The notes below the pieces were generated by a model. The model was given only the letters and a program-made list of their open reading frames with translations, was not told the origin of the DNA and did no database searches. DNA of 64,000 bases from contig JAJQJQ010000007.1 in NCBI GenBank assembly GCA_028622995.1, positions 4,836,001-4,900,000 of the forward strand, given 5' to 3'. Position 1 is the first letter of the stretch; every line of letters begins with the position of its first letter. Below, piece by piece: positions 1 to 12,199 of this stretch. The translations under genes were made by a program, and so were the position numbers. The stretch is from Panagrolaimus kolymaensis. Lineage: Eukaryota > Nematoda > Chromadorea > Rhabditida > Panagrolaimidae.

Positions 1-1377
1 GTCGAAGCTGTTACCGTCATTGAAACTCCTCCACTTGTTATCATTGGTGTTACTGGTTTGATTGATACTCCTCGTGGACCTCGTGCATTCAAAACAGTCT
101 GGGCTGAACATATCGCTGAAGATGCTAAACGTCGCTACTACAAAAATTGGTACGTTTTTTTTGTTCTTTACAGGATGAGCGCCTGGTACTGCGTTTTTTT
201 CGCACGTTTTTCAACTTGCACTCCTCTGCATTTTTTGTACGAGTGTATGGAAGAAGAACACACCTTCCGCTGTCAATCCTAATATTGATATGAAGGTTTT
301 GAATTCTAACTGAATTCTGTGTTCAGGTACAAATCAAAGAAGAAGGCCTTCTCCAAAGCTTCCAAGAAATGGCAAGATGAAGATGGAAAGAAATCTATCG
401 AATCTGATTTGAACAAGATCAAGAAGTATTGCTCTACTGTTCGTGTTATTGCTCATACTCAAGTATGTTTATTTCTTATATTTTTCTCACCTCTTACTTA
501 TTTATTGTTTTTTTAGCAAAAGATCCTTCGTCGTCGTGATAAGAAAGCTCACATCATGGAAATCCAACTTAATGGTGGTACAATTGATGCAAAGGTTGAT
601 TTTGCTCGTGAACATTTTGAAAAGCAAATTCCTGTTGAGCAAGTCTTCGAACAAGATGAACTTATCGACTGTATTGGTGTTACTAAAGGTCATGGTTTCA
701 AAGGTGTAACAAGCCGTTGGCATACCAAGAAGCTTCCTCGTAAGACTCACAAGGGTCTTCGTAAAGTTGCTTGTATTGGTGCATGGCATCCTTCTCGTGT
801 TCAATTCACCGTTGCTCGTGCTGGTCAAAAAGGTTACCATCATCGTACTGAAATCAACAAGAAGATCTACCGCATTGGAATATCATGCTTGAAACCTGAA
901 GGAAAGAAGAATGCTTCTACCGAAGCCGATATCACAGAAAAAGACATCAACCCTCTCGTAAGTTTTTCAATCATATCTCTTATTATTATTTTTGTTTTAA
1001 TCTCAATGATGAAAACTGATTCGTTGAATTCTGATACGACTTTTGTCATAGTTACTCTGAGAGGTTAAAATATATGACTAAAGCTTTTTATAAACTTAAT
1101 TTATTAATTTCTTTCTTTTTAGGGTGGTTTCCCTCACTATGGTCTCGTCAATCAAGACTTCATCATGATCCGTGGCTGCTGTATTGGTCCAAAGAAACGT
1201 CCACTTACTCTTCGTAAATCTCTTATTGATCACAAGAAGCGTTTTGCTTTCGAAAAGATCAACCTCAAATGGATCGATACCGCTTCCAAATTTGGTCATG
1301 GTCGCTTCCAAACTAAACAAGAAAAGAAGGCTTTCATGGGAAAACTCAAGAAGGATCTTATCGCAGAAAGCGCCTAA
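1..1377 (+). CDS. rpl-3: 60S ribosomal protein L3 (uL3), 5' truncated
   Basis: Structural protein of the large ribosomal subunit that reaches towards the peptidyl-transferase centre. Exons are 1-149, 327-462, 517-957 and 1123-1377; the true start lies upstream of the window. The joined reading frame gives the classic uL3 run, including [20 protein letters not shown], the [15 protein letters not shown] segment and [14 protein letters not shown] near the end, with stop TAA at 1375-1377. Codon use and the basic composition are typical of a highly expressed ribosomal gene. The first and third introns are unusually long for this locus (177 and 165 nt); the third contains a C/D snoRNA (separate entry). 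A polyadenylation hexamer AATAAA lies near 1409, followed about 120 nt later by an acceptor-like AG just before the next gene, as in nematode operons. Identification is certain; only the N-terminus is missing. Confidence 0.97.
995..1070 (+). ncRNA. C/D box snoRNA in rpl-3 intron, predicted LSU rRNA guide
   Basis: Seen directly: box C ATGATGA at 1006-1012, an internal box D' CTGA at 1031-1034 and box D CTGA at 1057-1060. The flanks 995-1004 and 1061-1070 pair as a 10-bp terminal stem with one G-U. The 12 nt before box D (1045-1056, GTCATAGTTACT) are the exact reverse complement of AGUAACUAUGAC, which I recall as a near-universal segment of LSU rRNA. By the box D+5 rule the methylated base would be the second A of AGUAA. 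The nucleotides before D' can pair over about 8 nt with the conserved AAUUCAAC shortly upstream in the same rRNA. Ribosomal-protein introns commonly host such RNAs. The target suggests kinship with the U15/snR13 group, but that name is inference. Confidence 0.88.
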
Positions 1378-1540
1378 ATTTTGTTGTTGTAATTGTCGTT
1401 ATTTTTAAATAAATGTTGTTGTTATTTTTCTTTTTTGATATGAATATGAAAAATGTAATAAGGACATTAATGTATTGGCATTCACGGAGACAAAAATAGC
1501 TTTGAAAATATATTTAACGTTTACCTTTGCTTAGTTTTGA

Positions 1541-1983
1541 ATGCTGAAAAGCCTATCCGGTTTTCCCCAACAATTAAAGGGACAAAAAATTGTTATTGAA
1601 TTTAAAGACGAATCAGCAGCAGAAGGTTTCATTGAATCTTGTGATGATTCAATGAATATAACTTTGAGCGAAGTCAAATATTTTAAACGTCGAATTCGTA
1701 CGGGTCCACCTTCACTTCTTGAAGCATTTTTTGCGAGAGGTTGTTTTATTCGCTTTGTACATTTTCAATTCCCCAACTCAGATATTATTAAATCATATAT
1801 TAGCAGAGTCGAGAAAGTTGAAGAAAAACCTCGCACAAGTAAAACAAATGGAGATTTTATGATTATTTTTTTTGCATTCATCATTATTAAATTTTAGGAC
1901 GCGTCTTTGGATCTCAAACAAAATTACCCAACGTTTTTGGTCATATCAAAATTCACAAACGTAAATCATGGCGTCGCTTTTAA
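1541..1983 (+). CDS. LSm10-like Sm-fold protein (U7 snRNP type)
   Basis: Exons 1541-1838 and 1898-1983 join in frame (codon A|GA) to about 127 residues. Residues ~8-90 form an Sm domain. The Sm1 part holds EFKDESAAEGFIESCDDSMN and the Sm2 part ARGCFIRFVHF. The DES..G.I...D..MNI.L..V.Y spacing fits metazoan LSm10 better than SmD1 or LSm2 as I recall those families. LSm10 replaces SmD1 in the U7 snRNP, which processes replication-dependent histone mRNA 3' ends. The tail is basic (RRVFGS..., HKRKSWRRF). An acceptor-like TTGCTTAG stands at about 1526-1533, 8 nt before the ATG. The gene follows rpl-3 by 163 nt and its stop TAA (1981-1983) overlaps the next gene. Family is likely; the precise subunit is moderately certain. 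Confidence 0.7.
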
Positions 1984-4625
1984 TGCGTTTATTATTTTTG
2001 TGTTTTATATTGTACATAGTTAATGCTGGTAAGATTTTCTTAAAATCACTTTTTCCTCTTACATTGATTGTTTTAGATCTCGATGAATATCTCAAAACTT
2101 ATGAAGTTATCACGCCTCGTTTTCGTTCACTTAATTCTTCAATATCTCCTTATAATTATCATTTCTCCTTCAATGCTTTTGATAAATCTTTTGTATTAAT
2201 ATTACGTCAAAGTGATATGATCCCTGGTGCTCATTCAAACTTTCGCCTATTGGATGCTTTTGGAAAGGATCGAAGCCATGAACTTTTATCTTCCATCACT
2301 TATTACGAAGGATATCTTAGTGGTGCTCCTCATACCTCTGCAACTTTAACTATTGGCAAAAGTGGTGATGATTATATGGGACGTATTGATGCTGAAAACG
2401 AAACATATTTTATTGAACCTGCTCCTAATTCAAATAACACCATATTTTATCGAACAAGTGATGTCAAAATTGATTTATCGAAATTTGGTCCACGAGGTCA
2501 TAGTTTATTGGTTCCTGAATGCTTGAGAAAGACTCATCTCTTTGATAATTTTACCAGAAACAAACGAGCTGTCAACCGTAAACCTGCAAAGAAAAATCGA
2601 TGCGAAATGAAGCTTGTTGCTGATTTTGAATTTTATAAAGTTATTGGAAACAATAATTACTACAGTGCTGCAAGATATCTGGTTAGTCGCTTTTATGCTA
2701 TTGTTTGTTGTCTTTTCAAATCACCATTTTAGATTAATGTAATTGAACGTGTAAATAGAATCTTTACTGCAGTAAATTGGGGCATTAATGGTCATGGTGA
2801 ACAGTTGATTAATCTTGGCTTCCTAATAAAAGAAATTACGGTAAGTTTTGCATTTGGATGGATGAACATTTTATTTAAAAACCTTTTCAGATATTAGATC
2901 ATCCAACTCCAAAAACAAACCATTTTCATTTCAATAATGAATATTCTCAATCTGGAAGTAATTATTTTGATGTTACTAATTTAATGACTGTAAGTATATT
3001 TATAACTTTTCTTTCTTATAATTACACACATTTTAGTCGTTTTCTGAAGAAGAAGGCTCCAATTCTTCTTGCGTTACCGTCTTAATTACTGCTAAAATCC
3101 TTGAAAATGGTTTGTCTCTCTTCATCGTTTGTATTTTGATGTTACTTGTTGGATATGTTTCAGGAATCTTAGGTCTAGCTACTATTGGAAATACAGCTGC
3201 TTCGATTGGCGCTTGTTATAACGAACCTACGAATGACGTGAGTATTTATAAAAAAACATAGCAACTAAATATTGCAAAATTTTCATTATCTTCTTTGTAT
3301 TTACTTTGAGTTTCAGTATTATGTAAACACAGCCGTGGTAACAGTAATGAAAAAGGAAGGTCTCATGATAACTCGAATATTTGATTTGGTTATTGCTCAT
3401 GGTTTGTTCTCTTTAAAATTTTCGAATTTACCTTAGCTTTTTTAGAGCTTGGACATTTATGGGGAAGCACACATGACTCTGAAGAATGTACAAAAGAATC
3501 TCAAAATGGCCGATTTATTATGCATGATTCTGCCAATACGGGTTATGATAAGAATAATTATCGCTTTTCAAAGTGCACCATTGATCAAATTTTCAAAGTT
3601 TTGTATACTGTTCAACCAAAATGCTTTATCGAAGAACAACGATCACTTTGTGGAAATGGTATATTAGAACCATCAGAAGAATGTGATGCAGGAGGAAAAT
3701 TTGGAAAATCTGGTCCATTAGAAGATGGACACGAAGATCCTTGTTGTACAAGTGAATGTAAACTACGCCCTAACGCTCTTTGCTCACCCAAACATGCTGA
3801 ATGTTGCTCTCCGACATGTGATTATCTTCCTGCTGATCGTATGTGTCAACCTCGAAACAATGATACCTGCAGAGCTGAATCTTTTTGCACGTAAGATACT
3901 TCTAAGTTAATTTTTGATTCTAACTTTTTGTTTTATTTTAGTGGCAATAGTTCTTTTTGCCCTCTTCAAGAAAGCGTCGAAGATGGAACAAGTTGTAGTG
4001 ATGAAGGCACTTGTCGTCATGGTACATGTATTCCTTTTTGTGAAACTATCTCAAATGATTCTCGCCCATGTATTTGTGAAAATTTAAGAGATTCATGTTA
4101 TCGCTGTTGTAAACAAGGTGAATATGGTAAATGCTCGCCCGTTATTCCTTATAAATATCTCAAAGAAGGATCAATTTGTATTCTTGGACATTGTCGTAAT
4201 GTAAGTTTTTGGTGTGATTTTATTAACAGATGATTTAAACACATTTTTTCAGCATGTTTGTGAAAAAGAAGTAACTGATGTTGCAACACATTTCTGGCGT
4301 CTTATCAAAGACATTAATCAAACACCTGGTTGTAAGTAATTCAAATTTGTTAATTTCAAACCTAAACTTTTATCCTTTTCAGCTAAACTCTTTGGTGATT
4401 ATCTCGTTTTTGTGGTAATTTTTGTTATGACTATCATTTGGATTCCTTGTGCCTGTTTAGTCAGATCAAGAGTGAGTATCGAAGATTATAAAAAGCGTTT
4501 AATAAATATGAACTTTTCAGGACAAAAGAAATGAAGAAAATAAAGAAAGAGCTCAAGAAGATAGCGTCGAAATTATTTCAACTCCGAAAAAAATAAAAAG
4601 CCAAACAAATGTCAGCACCGCTTAA
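1968..4625 (+). CDS. adm-4: ADAM17/TACE-type transmembrane metalloprotease
   Basis: Type I membrane shedding protease. Twelve exons are readable: 1968-2030, 2078-2681, 2733-2840, 2891-2989, 3037-3109, 3164-3237, 3317-3401, 3446-3890, 3942-4200, 4253-4331, 4383-4471 and 4521-4625 (the first junction is approximate). Order of parts: signal peptide, prodomain with a PECLRKT cysteine-switch-like site, furin site RNKR, catalytic domain with the intact zinc motif HELGHLWGSTHD split across an intron, disintegrin part CGNGILEPSEECD, the ADAM17-type membrane-proximal domain (CIPFCE, SCYRCC, GHCRN), a transmembrane helix ending IIWIPCACLV, and a short charged tail. The membrane-proximal domain separates it from ADAM10. 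Starts at 1968 or 1983 are both possible; the former overlaps LSm10 by 16 nt and the latter gives TAATG. Confidence 0.93.
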
Positions 4626-5473
4626 ACGCCATATACTGATGAAGTTAACGATCATATCCAATATTTCTTCACTGCCTTTTTTATGCTTTCACTTATTGTT
4701 TTATTTGTGCCTTATTAATGTTTAATAAATTTTAAAAAGTTTTCTAGATTCCATCGATGCTGTCTAATTTTTATAAAGTTGTGTTGTTTCCAATTACAAA
4801 TGAAGAAATAGAAATTGTTATATACGATGTTTTCAGTTCTCAATGCTTTTTAAAAGAATGAAAGACATGGGAAATGACAAAAGATGATAAAGACAATTTG
4901 ATATTTAATAGGTTCCACCATTTTCATATACGTCCAGGAATTGAAACGAAAAAATAGTTTGTCTGTTTTTCTTTTTAAAATAAGCCGAACCCAAGGAAAA
5001 CAACTCGAACTTTAAAAATGTAATCCACCAGTTTGTTTCATTCCCTTCGCAAAGAAACGTAAAATATGCAAATATTTGGATTGCTTTCATTAATCATATC
5101 ACAAGTTATCAAGTTGTTTTCTGTGAAAATTAAAAATTTAAGAAGGAAGCTCCATATGAACTTCAAGGATCAGCAAAACATGTCGTAAAACAACGTGGTG
5201 GTCAAGATGGTAAACCTGCTGTCATCGATGCAACTCAACTTCAAATTGAAAAAACATGATTTTTATTTATCTTGTATTGGTTTTTATACAAAAAGTGTTT
5301 GGGTCCAAGAATGTTCAATACGAAATTTCACCATTTCTATTTATAAAAGCAAGATGATCCGTTCCGGATACTTCTTGTTACTTTAGCCATTTCACTTGAT
5401 TTAAAACCCTTACTAAGAACCAGGTTCCTGTAATAGCATCGGTTTATAAAGACTTATGTATCATCAGGGACAT
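4626..5473. other. Intergenic region with an exon-like remnant
   Basis: AATAAA at about 4723 probably ends adm-4. No complete gene is visible. Around 5141-5260 on + there is an open stretch with coding character (KKEAPYELQGSAKHVVKQ, then GGQDGKPAVIDATQLQIEKT and a stop), preceded by an acceptor-like TTTAAG. I do not recognise it; it may be a lone exon or gene relic. Confidence 0.4.
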
Positions 5474-5479
5474 GGGAAT

Positions 5480-5904
5480 TACCCAACTCGTGAAAGGCCA
5501 ACTCGTGATAAAAAAAAGTGCCCAACTCGTGACAAAAAGGCCAACTCGTGATGCCAACTCGTGAATTATCCCAACTCGTGAATCCAACTCGTGAAAAAAA
5601 AAGTGCCCAACTCGTGATAAAAAGGCCAACTCGTGAAAAAAAGGCCAACTCGTGAAAAAAAGGCCAACTCGTGAAGAAAAAAAAGTTTTAATTTTTGACA
5701 ATGAAAAATCATCAACTGTGTTTCCCAATTGCACAATTTTTACGATCCATAGGCTTTTCCCTATTGATCGATTTTAATCATCCATAGCACTTCCCTATGG
5801 ATTGCATTTTATTGAATTTGCTATTAAATCTTCAAAATTATTGTTTGGATATGTCTATGCATTTATTTATGAATTTTAAAAAATTTATTTTTGTTGCTTC
5901 TAAT
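5480..5904. repeat. Left inverted arm with AACTCGTGA tandem array
   Basis: The outer part (5481-5675) carries about 11 copies of the core AACTCGTGA, separated by short A-rich or AAAGGCC/AAAGTGCC spacers. The inner part is unique sequence that is copied inverted at 6551-6775. The array is shorter than its partner by roughly one unit. Confidence 0.9.
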
Positions 5905-6550
5905 CTTTTTTATTCTTGGTAATGATTAATGGCGACAAAATAGGAGGACTACGATTATCTGAATAATGAAACTTTGATATTTTGAAGGTGATGAGTTATG
6001 AAACTTTCAGGAATTGACTATTTTTCATGGATTTAACGAATTTTTGAACTCAGAGCTACCCGATATTAGAGTAATGAATATCCAAAGTTTCAAAGCATAA
6101 ATAGTGATTTTTTGAAAACAGCTTTTCAAAAGAAGATTTGCGAAGGTAAAGAGAAGAATAAATTTTTTTGTCACGTTCCCGAGCAATACATTATTCCTTC
6201 AGAATTTCATTAAAAAGGAACACTAATGGAGTAAATGGATTTAGCTCTTCGATATGTTCAAAACATATGACAGCCAAAAAATATAATTAAAATATTTCAA
6301 ACTGGAAGTATACAGAGCTGTTTAATCCCTCCATCGGAAAATAAATAAGCTTGAACATATTTGAGATTGGGAATTTTTTAACCTTAAATTCACCACTAAG
6401 AAGGATCAACGCTTTTGACAAAATTTCTTGCCTTTAGCAGTTTTCTATGAACTCGGTGATAACAAGAGCAAGTGTGGTTTCAGTGCATTTTCGTTTTTAC
6501 TTTTTGGACTAAAAAAGTTAGGAACATGAAAATTTAGCAAATTATTGACC

Positions 6551-7000
6551 ATTAGAAGCAACAAAAATAAATTTTTTAAAATTCATAAATAAATGCATAG
6601 ACATATCCAAACAATAATTTTGAAGATTTAATAGCAAATTCAATAAAATGCAATCCATAGGGAAGTGCTATGGATGATTAAAATCGATCAATAGGGAAAA
6701 GCCTATGGATCGTAAAAATTGTGCAATTGGGAAACACAGTTGATGATTTTTCATTGTCAAAAATTAAAACTTTTTTTTCTTCACGAGTTGGCCTTTTTTT
6801 CACGAGTTGGCCTTTTTTTCACGAGTTAGGCACTTTTTTATCACGAGTTGGGCACTTTTTTTTTCACGAGTTGGATTCACGAGTTGGGATAATTCACGAG
6901 TTGGCATCACGAGTTGGCCTTTTTGTCACGAGTTGGGCACTTTTTTATCACGAGTTGGGCACTTTTTTTTATCACGAGTTGGCCTTTCACGAGTTGGGTA
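6551..7000. repeat. Right inverted arm with TCACGAGTT tandem array
   Basis: Reverse complement of the left arm, with about 12 copies of the same 9-bp core, one of them altered to CACGAGTTAGG. The slightly longer length suggests slippage or unequal exchange within the array after insertion. Confidence 0.9.
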
Positions 7001-7173
7001 GCACTCCAGGGACATCTCAATTAAATAATAAACTTCTCTCTCCCCAACCAATACAAACTTAAAATGTTTTTTTTTATTCTTTGTAACAACCCTTTAAATT
7101 ATTAGAAATAAAAATAACAATTTATCATAGGCAAAAAACGCCGAAAACAACGAACATAAAAAACAACGCAAGT

Positions 7174-8051
7174 TTATTTGGCTTTCTTGACACGGATCTT
7201 ACGAAGATAGAATTCAAGTTCTTTTCCTTCCAAAATGTAACCATCAGCACGGCCACTTTGTCCTGGACGAGAAGCAATACGAGCGAGAAGGCGACCAGCT
7301 TGAAATTGTTCAACAAGATGAGGTTCAACAGGAGCAAGCTTTGAACGATCTTCATATTTCTTTTGAGTTTTTTTGCTAAGGCTGGTTTTATTCAAACGAG
7401 CTTCTTCTTCTTCATTGAGCTTAGCATTCTTCTTGCGTCCAAGAGGTTGAGCGTAATGTCCTTCATACCATTGACGATAAGGAACAGCATCGATGGCAAT
7501 AATAGCACCTTTGACGAGAGTTTTAGTACGAACCAATTCGTTACTAGTAGCATTGTAAATGGTGTCGATAATACGAGTTTTACGAGTGCATCCTAAAATT
7601 ATAAACATGAATAAAAAATATAAATAAAATAAATGTTTAAACCTAAGGTGAGGCAGTGGAGTAAATACAAAGAACTGCCCGTATTTAGGGTTTAGTTTGA
7701 TTTTCGAAGTCTAATTACTCATAAAGAATCAATCATCTTTACAAGTACTCAATGACTTCGGTAAAATAAAAATAAAAACAAACCTTCTGATGCCCATGCA
7801 AAGTTGCCAGTATCAAGACGAAGACCACGGAATTTGATATTACCACCACGGCATCGAACTAAATGAACACGTCTAGCTCCAATCTAAAAATGGAATAATA
7901 AGCAATGAAGAACGAGAATTAATGAAGATATTCAACCAACCTTAGTGTTTGCAGCAGGACGTCCAAGTTCGAACTTTCTTTTCTTGTGAATAGGAACTTT
8001 CTTTCCACCGGTCTTTCTTTTCTTATGCCATGAATCGCGAGAGATACCCAT
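7174..8051 (-). CDS. rps-8: 40S ribosomal protein S8 (eS8)
   Basis: Small-subunit ribosomal protein. Exons on the minus strand are 8051-7941, 7883-7783 and 7592-7174, giving about 210 residues, the normal eS8 length. The start reads [18 protein letters not shown] and the middle [19 protein letters not shown]; the C-terminus ends [10 protein letters not shown]. Both junctions keep frame. Intron 1 is a normal 57 nt, but intron 2 is 190 nt and contains an H/ACA snoRNA (separate entry). The gene is convergent with nothing close; the foldback element ends 160 bp beyond its stop. Identification is certain. Confidence 0.98.
7631..7762 (-). ncRNA. H/ACA box snoRNA in rps-8 intron
   Basis: On the minus strand the intron folds as hairpin-hinge-hairpin-tail. 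Hairpin 1 has a perfect 7-bp base CGAAGTC/GACTTCG (7760-7754 with 7711-7705), an internal loop and a 6-bp upper stem TAAAGA/TCTTTA. The hinge AAAATCAAAC contains an ANANNA box H (AAATCA). Hairpin 2 has a base TAAACC/GGTTTA extended by TAA/TTA past a bulged C, then a pocket and an upper stem GGCAGT/ACTGCC. An ACA follows at 7636-7634. Size (~130 nt), order and host gene all fit a pseudouridylation guide. I could not assign a target uridine by eye. Confidence 0.8.
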
Positions 8052-8537
8052 GTTGTTTTCTAGACCTTAAAAATGAGAATATATAGTTTTTGTACAAAAA
8101 ATTATTAAACCGAGAGAAAAAAGCGGTGAACGGTACGTAAAAGTTAGTAAAAGAGTAACATGTTATATGATTTTTTTGTTATTGATAACTAGCGTTAAAG
8201 AAATTATGAATAAAATTACACGAAAAAAGTGTTAGCAAAAATATGGAAAAATGTAAAGTTTTTTTGTTGCTCCATTCACTAAAGCAGCGAAAAAAATAAA
8301 GCAATGGCGACCGTAGGAAACTGGTTAGTCAATGGAAGGGACATTCTTGATGAGAACTCTAACGCGCGGGGAAAACAAACATTTGAAAAATATAAAAGAA
8401 GCGGGAACCTTTGCCGCAAAAAAAAAACTTTGTCAACGTAAAACTATTTTCTTTTTGCCATCTTTCTTTGATTCATTTTTTAATTTTTTTTATCTAAAAA
8501 AGCGTATTAAATCTAAAAGTTTTTAGGTTACTCAAAG
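8052..8537. promoter_or_regulatory. Divergent intergenic region rps-8 / mcm-3
   Basis: A 486-bp head-to-head spacer, AT-rich, with no convincing gene. A small open frame at 8332-8526 has no family character. Just before mcm-3, TTTTTAG at about 8521-8527 is a good acceptor and probably the spliced-leader site. Confidence 0.5.
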
Positions 8538-11193
<2,656 letters not shown>

Positions 11194-11480
11194 TTAATTA
11201 TCTTTGCTTATTGTTATTTCTTTGTATTTTTGTAAACTTTTCATTTTTGTGAATTTGAAATAAACTGTTTCATTGTTGATACATATCTTCATGTTAATCA
11301 AACAAATTTTATCACGCACAATAGGTTGAAAAATTCCTGCAGCGAAGCTATATTTATGATTCTGTAAATTATGTATTGGTTGAACGTAGCTCTTTCAATA
11401 GTCAATAAGCTTTCTAAAAACTTTCAAATGATGATGGCATAAAATAATATTCATTATTCTTTTTTCAGGTTACAGATACT
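11194..11480 (+). promoter_or_regulatory. Spacer between mcm-3 and the ENY2-like gene
   Basis: AATAAA occurs near 11260 after the mcm-3 stop; a clear acceptor TTTTTTCAG ends at 11469, 12 nt before the next ATG. This is compatible with 3' end formation followed by trans-splicing of the next gene. Confidence 0.5.
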
Positions 11481-11864
11481 ATGGATTTTAACTCAGCAGA
11501 TGAAGCAACTAAAGTAAAAATTCTAAAGAAAAGATTTATCGAAGAAGGACATTATCAAGAATTTATGCAACTTATTGAAGATAAACTAACAGAAAGTATT
11601 CAAACGACTGTTTATAATTTATGTTTAAAAGAAACAGAGAAAAAGGTTTGGTTTATAATAATTTTCATTGTTAAAGTAATTATTATGCATACTTTTCAGT
11701 TTAAAAATAACGAAAAGGAAGCTGTTATGGAAGCTGTAATTCAAGCATTAGAACAAGAAGTTAGAAGTATGGTTCCTCATGATCTAAAGCGTGCAATGAT
11801 TGATGCCATGAAAGAACGTATGACAAAAATCGTCAACTCAGAATTAGCTCGAAATGGTTTATAA
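11481..11864 (+). CDS. ENY2/Sus1-like transcription and mRNA-export factor
   Basis: Exons 11481-11645 and 11700-11864 give 110 residues, close to the ~100 of ENY2. ENY2/Sus1 is a small helical protein shared by the SAGA deubiquitinase module and the TREX-2 export complex. The matching layout is KKRFIEEGHYQEFMQLIEDKL at the start (family: K.IETGE...LKELLR.KL) and SMVPHDLKRAMIDAMKERM near the end (family: LVPD.VK.ELL..IR.F). Between them lies a charged helix where the family has its third helix. No other motif is present. Identity rests on pattern and length only, as sequence similarity is modest. Confidence 0.7.
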   Translation: MDFNSADEATKVKILKKRFIEEGHYQEFMQLIEDKLTESIQTTVYNLCLKETEKKVWFIIIFIVKVIIMHTFQFKNNEKEAVMEAVIQALEQEVRSMVPHDLKRAMIDAMKERMTKIVNSELARNGL

Positions 11865-12199
11865 AATTCCAAAAATTTCTATCCTTTACTTTACTTTCTT
11901 GTGTTGTGTATGTATAAATCGGTTTATTGCTATTGTTTTTTCTTTACAATAAATTTTCTTGTCTTCTTTATTTTGGTATTTAGATGCATCATTTCATACA
12001 TTATTGACGATGAATTGCAACAAATGACAAGCTTAATTTACTTTTTAACTTCACAACCATGAATGAAAGCAACATGCGATGCTTTTGGCATTTAGTTGGC
12101 TTCTCAATCCCATGGATGTGCGACATTGAGTTAGTTACTTCGAAAATATTTTATTTAGTTTTTACATTTTTTTGGATGCTAAAAATTTAAAATTCTTTG
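11865..12199. other. Intergenic spacer, ENY2-like to fars-1
   Basis: 335 bp, AT-rich. AATAAA at about 11949 is the likely 3' end signal of the ENY2-like gene. I see no RNA gene or repeat here. Confidence 0.4.

Larger units (their letters stand above)
5474..7006. mobile_element. Foldback (MULE-like?) element with long inverted arms
   Basis: Two long arms, 5480-5904 and 6551-7000, are near-perfect reverse complements, differing mainly in the number of internal tandem units. They enclose about 650 bp of AT-rich DNA with no transposase frame. A 9-bp direct repeat CAGGGACAT sits at 5465-5473 and again at 7007-7015, just outside the arms, as expected for a target-site duplication; the outermost ~6 bp of the two arms do not match each other. 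Long inverted arms built of short tandem repeats plus a 9-bp duplication are the hallmarks of Drosophila FB elements, which are placed with Mutator-like transposons. The open frames inside the arms are low-complexity products of the repeat, not genes. Non-autonomous status is inferred. Confidence 0.85.

Noticed and set aside
150..326. 177-nt rpl-3 intron 1 as a second snoRNA host
   Set aside because: No C/D box pair at proper spacing and no convincing H/ACA hairpins; only short stems were found.
5474..5495. Left end of the foldback element contains AATTACCCAA, as in the nematode SL1 leader
   Set aside because: Only 10 nt agree, the following bases differ, no donor site or Sm site follows, and the right arm lacks it. 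Treated as chance.
5444..5734. Open frames with SRVG/HELG repeats in both transposon arms
   Set aside because: They are translations of the 9-bp tandem repeat in several frames, with the same product in both inverted arms; no start context or splice structure.
8332..8526. Small open frame before mcm-3
   Set aside because: Composition unlike neighbours; ends at the mcm-3 leader acceptor; no recognisable domain.
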